NCBI GenBank assembly: GCA_946056135.1
Contig: CAMGIN010000001.1
Coordinates: 44,397-108,396 of the forward strand
Origin: an uncultured bacterium
Lineage (GTDB): Bacteria; Bacillota; Clostridia; Oscillospirales; Oscillospiraceae
Direction of reading: 5' to 3'
Length of the DNA: 64,000 nt
In this document: positions 59,278 to 64,000 of the stretch, in pieces
Numbering within the stretch: position 1 is the stretch's first letter
Layout: each line of letters begins with the position of its first letter
Translations under genes and position numbers: made by a program
Notes under the pieces: model-generated
Told to the model about the DNA's origin: nothing
Databases searched by the model: none
What the model saw: the letters and a program-made list of their open reading frames with translations, nothing else

Positions 59278-59375
59278 AAGGCACCTTTTTCGGTGGGAAT
59301 CGAACCCACGACACGAGGATTTTTAGTCCTCTGCTATACCACTTAGCTACTGTATGGGTTGCTGTTGGTGCCTTT
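59278..59375 (-). ncRNA. Y-RNA-like unit U6 with tRNA-like domain
   Basis: AAAGGCACC-AACAGCAAC..GCT-AAGTGGTAT-AGC..GAGGA-CTAAAAA-TCCTC..GTGGG-TTCGATT-CCCAC..GGTGCCTTG. Confidence 0.75.
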
Positions 59376-59417
59376 GTGACCATATCTTACCATTTAGACG
59401 GAGAATAATCGTGGAAA

Positions 59418-59458
59418 AAAAGTTGCGAACCCAGAAATTTAGTCCTGAGTTCGCATTC
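59418..59458 (-). terminator. Terminator overlapping the stop codon of the downstream WYL gene
   Basis: Minus strand TGCGAAC...GTTCGCA-ACTTTTTTT. Confidence 0.65.
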
Positions 59459-60353
59459 TTTTTTGCTTTTCCAGCCTTTCACAAAGCTTTTTTACGAAAT
59501 CGTCCGGGAAAACGACCTTCAAAACAGGGCCAAAGGAGAGAACACGAATCAGAAGCTCCGTTTCATCCTCCTGCTCGTAATACAGCGTGATTTTATAGCG
59601 ATTGCCGTCAATGCGCTGGGTTTCCTTGTCCAGATGGGAGAAGTGGAGCATGACCCGCTCCAGCGCGTTCCGGTCATCCGTCAGTTCCAAAACCAGAATC
59701 CGCTTCTTCATGGGTTTGGGGCGGTAATCCTCGTCTGCATATGGCTCCAGCAGGAAGCACGCTTTCACCCGGCCCAGGTTGATGGAAAGAGTGCTGCGGC
59801 TGTTTGCGGAGATCAGCCGGAACTTATCGTCCTTGGCGGAGTATTCCAGCTTGTAGGGAATGCATTTCCAACAATGTGTTGTGCCCTTGTTTCCAGTGAA
59901 TTGGAGGCGCAGCCAACGCTTGTGGTGGATAGCCGACAGGATGCAGCGGAAATGCCTGATGTATTCGGGGTCCTCAAAGGGATCGCCGTCATTGTACCGG
60001 TCGAAATATACAAAGGTATCCGGCGGATACAGCGGTTCCACATCCTCCAGCCCTTCCATGGGAGGGTCAAAGAGTCTGATCCGGGGATCGTTCAGCAAAG
60101 CTTTCAACCATCGCTTTTGCAGCGTGGTCAGCGGCATGGTCGGCTTGTGCTCCAGAGGTGTGGTGCAGTCTTTGGTAATCAAGGGCCAGGTTTGGTTTTT
60201 CAGCGCCTCCGGAATAGTGAGGACGCTTTCTTCAAAGCCCTTCTGGCGCACAATGCGGAACATGGTTTCCTGTGTGAGGTCACCCTCCACAGCCTTGCTC
60301 AGCAGCTCCGCCAGAACATTATAGTAGGTTCCGTATACTTCCGAAAAAAGCAT
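59439..60353 (-). CDS. WYL domain-containing transcriptional regulator
   Basis: ILSAIHHKRWLRLQFTGNKGTTHCWKCIPYKLEYSAKDDKFRLISAN WYL-like fold; paired with the next gene. Confidence 0.8.
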   Translation of the reverse strand: MLFSEVYGTYYNVLAELLSKAVEGDLTQETMFRIVRQKGFEESVLTIPEALKNQTWPLITKDCTTPLEHKPTMPLTTLQKRWLKALLNDPRIRLFDPPMEGLEDVEPLYPPDTFVYFDRYNDGDPFEDPEYIRHFRCILSAIHHKRWLRLQFTGNKGTTHCWKCIPYKLEYSAKDDKFRLISANSRSTLSINLGRVKACFLLEPYADEDYRPKPMKKRILVLELTDDRNALERVMLHFSHLDKETQRIDGNRYKITLYYEQEDETELLIRVLSFGPVLKVVFPDDFVKKLCERLEKQKRMRTQD

Positions 60354-61588
60354 TACTCTTCACCTCCGTACAGCGTATACATCTGCGCAAGGTCGTCATA
60401 GAACTTTTTTACAACATGTTCATCGGAACACTCCAGCTTTTCAATCCTGCCGATGAAGGTTCGCAGCCAGGGAAGCGTTTCCGAAGCGTCATATACATCC
60501 ACAATGTATCGGACAGTGTTCTGATCGATGATTTCCACCCTTCCGTTTCGCTTCTCTCGTTCCAAACGCTGGGGGATATGTTGTTCATTGTCGTCAAAAT
60601 GGAGCGTCATTTCCAGGTGATCCACATTATACTCAATCCCTGTGGAGGTTCCCCACAGATGGGTCAAAAATTTCCGGTAGAATCCCTCATATTTGGCGTA
60701 ATTTCGCTCATCAGCCCCAGACTCTACCTTTTGGATATAATCCAGACGGAAGAACATCATTTTACGGAAGCGGTAGTGGTAGCACAGCAAATACTGTCTG
60801 CCGCCCTGGGAGCTGATGAAGATTTTCAGAGGGCAGACTGTGTGGACAACTGGGCTCCCGGTTTTGCGCTGATTGATATGGGTTATCTGAACAGCCTTTT
60901 TCTCTCCGATGGCAGTCAGCAGCTGAAGCAAAATCTGGCTGTCCAACGCGTGCAGCATATAATGATGCTTATGCTGGTAGTAATCAGGTTGGGTTTTCAG
61001 TTTGTCCAGCAGTGTGGAGCCAACAACCCCCAAAGGATTTTCCTCGGAGAAAAACGCGATGGTATCCGCCCACGCCTGCAGGTCAATGGAATCCGCAGCG
61101 CGGCTGTAGTACAGCTCCCGACCTCTTTTTTCGGCTCTCAAAATACCGAGGGAAACATATTCCTTCAGCTTCTTGCGAATTGTTGAGATGTCTGGCTGCC
61201 AGTCACTTTCAAAATGGCACAGATATTTTCCGCAGAATAGGTTCAGTATCTCCTGCGCCGTATAATCTTCGCCATTGTGCAGCAAATCCAGGATATAGAA
61301 GTGGAAGGTCACATCCCCGGCGGTGAAGCTCTTGGCCTTGAAGGCGTTGTACAGCGGATTGGCGGGAATGGATCGGCTGTCCACGGACAGGAATACATTT
61401 TTTCCATCCGGGGACTGGCGGAACCGCATGAAATCCCCCAACCAGCTTTCCACCCGGCGGCGCTCATTGTCATAGCTGCGGGCGCTCTTTTTGTCGTATT
61501 CCGTCCGGCATTTGAAACCGTATACATAGAACTGCCGCATATAATCCCGGATGCGGTCGAAATTCTTAATGAGTTCGCTGTAGGCCAT
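60353..61588 (-). CDS. WYL domain-containing transcriptional regulator
   Basis: IGEKKAVQITHINQRKTGSPVVHTVCPLKIFISSQGGRQYLLCYHYRFRKMMFFRLDYIQKVE. Confidence 0.85.
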   Translation of the reverse strand: MAYSELIKNFDRIRDYMRQFYVYGFKCRTEYDKKSARSYDNERRRVESWLGDFMRFRQSPDGKNVFLSVDSRSIPANPLYNAFKAKSFTAGDVTFHFYILDLLHNGEDYTAQEILNLFCGKYLCHFESDWQPDISTIRKKLKEYVSLGILRAEKRGRELYYSRAADSIDLQAWADTIAFFSEENPLGVVGSTLLDKLKTQPDYYQHKHHYMLHALDSQILLQLLTAIGEKKAVQITHINQRKTGSPVVHTVCPLKIFISSQGGRQYLLCYHYRFRKMMFFRLDYIQKVESGADERNYAKYEGFYRKFLTHLWGTSTGIEYNVDHLEMTLHFDDNEQHIPQRLEREKRNGRVEIIDQNTVRYIVDVYDASETLPWLRTFIGRIEKLECSDEHVVKKFYDDLAQMYTLYGGEE

Positions 61589-61666
61589 GACACTCCCCCC
61601 CCTGTCAATGTCCGGTGTTTTTTCATTCTACCATGAATACGGCTGTGTGTACAGGATTCTTCCGGT

Positions 61667-62494
61667 TCATTTCTGTTCCAACTCCAAGGAGTATCTCAGA
61701 ACATGACTCAGAAGTTTCCTCGGTGGAACGCCAAACTTTTCTGCCAGTCGGATCAGTTCCTCATCAATCTGATCCAGGTTATCTTCCTCACATTGTAAGA
61801 TGATCTCTTGGTTGGCAGTCCAGCCGACTGCAAGGCCGTCAGGAACCGCACCCAGTTTTTCAAACAGTCGTTGACTTGCCAAGTTTCGGGGTTCAATTCT
61901 GACACAAAAAACATGTACCCCCAAACGCGTCTGGATCTCCTTCAACATTGCAGATACCGCACGATAACCGATTCCTCTCCTGGTCCACTCAGGCCGCAAT
62001 TCGATGCCAATTTCCCATGGCTCCTGCAATAGATTGTTAACCCCACAGTAGCCGATATAGCTCCCGTCAGAATAAATCGACAGAGTCAATCGCTTACTGG
62101 CAATATGTTCCTCCCAGAGCATATTGCAGTAAGTCGGTTCCTTCAGCATATGTTTTGTGACCAGATATGCTCTTTGAATCTCCAGATAGCCTTCACGGTC
62201 AGATTCCTGCACCCGTCTCATGGTAATTCTATTCCCAGCAGATATCACATTGCCTGCTCCCCAGAATTTCTGGTTAAGAATCTGACAACGCTGTTCCTCG
62301 CCGGCAATATCTTCAAGTGCATCTGCATGGGAATCCCCTGTGCAATTTCGTAGGTAATCGGTAATTTCTTTCTTCTTTTCCTCGAACGGCTTGCCGTCAT
62401 TAGCTTCCAATAATTCCAGTACATCCCTAAGAATTGCCTCGCGTATATACTTCTCAGCGTTCTGCGTAACAGTTTTCTTCTCTGTCTGTTCCAT
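61667..62494 (-). CDS. GNAT family N-acetyltransferase
   Basis: EIGIELRPEWTRRGIGYRAVSAMLKEIQTRLGVHVFCVRIEPRNLASQRLFEKLGA; Met at MEQTEKK. Confidence 0.82.
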   Translation of the reverse strand: MEQTEKKTVTQNAEKYIREAILRDVLELLEANDGKPFEEKKKEITDYLRNCTGDSHADALEDIAGEEQRCQILNQKFWGAGNVISAGNRITMRRVQESDREGYLEIQRAYLVTKHMLKEPTYCNMLWEEHIASKRLTLSIYSDGSYIGYCGVNNLLQEPWEIGIELRPEWTRRGIGYRAVSAMLKEIQTRLGVHVFCVRIEPRNLASQRLFEKLGAVPDGLAVGWTANQEIILQCEEDNLDQIDEELIRLAEKFGVPPRKLLSHVLRYSLELEQK

Positions 62495-62848
62495 CCTTTT
62501 CTCCTCCGTAATAATCGTTTTCCTACCCTCATTGTAATCCATCCGGCAGCCGATAGCAATACACAAAGAAATAACCCTCTACCTCTTGCCCTCTCACTGC
62601 AACCGTCGAAGGTTATTCCTTTTGGGTGGTGGGTACCATGGCCATCATTGATGCAAGCGGCTTATCCCTCCTTCAATCAGGGATGGTGCTACATTCGCAG
62701 CACCATCCCTCACCATCCCGTTCTTTTGTTAATAATTCATTCATTTGACAAACCATCCTCCCCTTGATATAATAAGCAAACATATGTTCCTATATGATAT
62801 CAGGAAAGCAACACACAAAATCAATTTAGCCACAAAGGAGGATTGGCA

Positions 62849-63199
62849 ATGAAACCCGAACTGACCTATATCCGAAGCGGAGACTACTGGATACCCGATC
62901 TCAAGCTGGAAAGTACTGAGCAGCGTCCCCTGAATAAGTATGGGCGGATGCGCCGGACCTTCCTGCGGGAGCACAACCCCACACAATACAGTATTCTGGC
63001 GATGCAGCAGAAGCTATTCCCCCATCTGTGGGTGGTTCAGGAAGCCGCGGAACGCCGGCTGGAGCAGATCATGGAAGGGTTGCTGGCACAGAACCCGGGA
63101 CCGGACAAAGCAGCAGATCAGATTGGCTGGGTGCAGCACAGGAACTGTCTGAAAGCACAGGCGGAAGAAATCATCTTTTCAGAGCTGATTTTTGCATGA
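62849..63199 (+). CDS. TnpV-type transposon-encoded protein
   Basis: MKPELTYIRSGDYWIPDLKLESTEQRPLNKYGRMRRTFLREHNPTQYSILAM. Confidence 0.75.
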   Translation: MKPELTYIRSGDYWIPDLKLESTEQRPLNKYGRMRRTFLREHNPTQYSILAMQQKLFPHLWVVQEAAERRLEQIMEGLLAQNPGPDKAADQIGWVQHRNCLKAQAEEIIFSELIFA

Positions 63200-63255
63200 A
63201 AAAGCGGCGGGGGTGTAGTGAAACACGACATCCCTACCCCGAAAGGCGATGAAAA

Positions 63256-63597
63256 ATGCCAGTAGTACGAGCTCCAAAAGACAGGGATTTCACGGTGATG
63301 CGTACCCGACACCTCCGGGATACCCGGCTGTCCCTGAAAGCCATCGGCCTGTTTTCCATCATCCTCAGCCTGCCGCCGGAGTGGGATTTCTCCATCGCCG
63401 GGCTGGCTGCTATCACCAGAGATGGGATTGCCACCGTCCGGGCGGCGCTGAACGAGCTGGAATCCAACGGCTATCTGACCCGGAAGCGGGTTCGCGGGGA
63501 GGATGGCAAGCTGGAAAAAAACGAATACACCTTCTACGAAATCCCTCATGCGGAAAAGCCTGCGCAGGAAAAACCTGCGGAGGATTTGCCTGCATAA
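63256..63597 (+). CDS. Helix-turn-helix replication-protein-like N-terminal domain
   Basis: RDFTVMRTRHLRDTRLSLKAIGLFSIILSLPPEWDFSIAGLAAITRDGIATVRAALNELESNGYL. Confidence 0.7.
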   Translation: MPVVRAPKDRDFTVMRTRHLRDTRLSLKAIGLFSIILSLPPEWDFSIAGLAAITRDGIATVRAALNELESNGYLTRKRVRGEDGKLEKNEYTFYEIPHAEKPAQEKPAEDLPA

Positions 63598-64000
63598 GAA
63601 AAGCTTGTGTAGGGAAAATGCACGGAATATAATATTGAACTAATTTAATATAGACTGAATAAAAAAGGAAGTAATAAATACAGACGAAAGAAAGGACGCA
63701 GCGACAGAAAAACCGCAATGTGTCCTCTTCTTTATGATCTGGCAGTTCCCAAAATGTGACCGATTGGTTCACAGACAAACCCGAAATCATCTGATATCAT
63801 ACAGGAACCGCAATTTCATATCCCGAATTGAATACTGAACGAGCTTAAAAAGCCGCAGCACCCGGTATATCCGGTAAACGAATCCATTGAAATGGGCGAG
63901 TAAATTCACAAAGGCAAGACGATTGTGAGGCTGCGAAATTGAACTACCAGAGAATAATCAGAAACACATTGGAAAATACTGTAAGAAAGGAGATGACCTG

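Noticed and set aside
59106-59375. Calling two ordinary tRNAs (anticodon TAT and AAA-like) at U5/U6
   Set aside because: Acceptor strands do not pair and a distal stem shared with seven other non-tRNA units closes the molecule
58346-59408. Small + strand ORFs across the ncRNA array (69, 129, 103, 82, 186 aa)
   Set aside because: No RBS or recognisable domains; opposite to the structured RNAs; coding bias absent

Overview
64 kb chromosomal window from a Firmicutes (Oscillospiraceae-like) genome. Left to right: lepA 3' end, hemW and small metabolic genes. Next is a complete type I-C CRISPR-Cas locus (cas3, cas5c, cas8c with an internal cas11c start, cas7c, cas4, cas1, cas2), followed by an array of 102 spacers (about 6.9 kb). 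Then come a P-type ATPase, thiN, a FAS-II/acetyl-CoA carboxylase operon on the minus strand, fumC, alr, capA-like, a RelE/Phd-type TA pair, spoIVB-like, a nifS-nifU-rrf2 operon, an alkaline phosphatase, yibE/F, and an accessory region with decayed genes. The most interesting part is 54.4-61.6 kb, an RNA-repair-like island on the minus strand: two WYL regulators, a tandem array of at least nine short structured RNAs, a DUF2828/TROVE-like vWA (Ro60-like) protein, the RNA ligase RtcB and a tRNA cluster. All nine RNAs share a closing stem and a CAGCAAY motif, and two of them carry tRNA-like domains without an acceptor stem. I read these RNAs as a multi-member Y-RNA-like family. A second result comes from the CRISPR array itself: at least seven spacers translate to two peptide motifs resembling gokushovirus (Microviridae) capsid proteins, and overlapping or offset spacers reveal a 5'-TTC PAM. 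Product names come from reading the translations; no database search was run.
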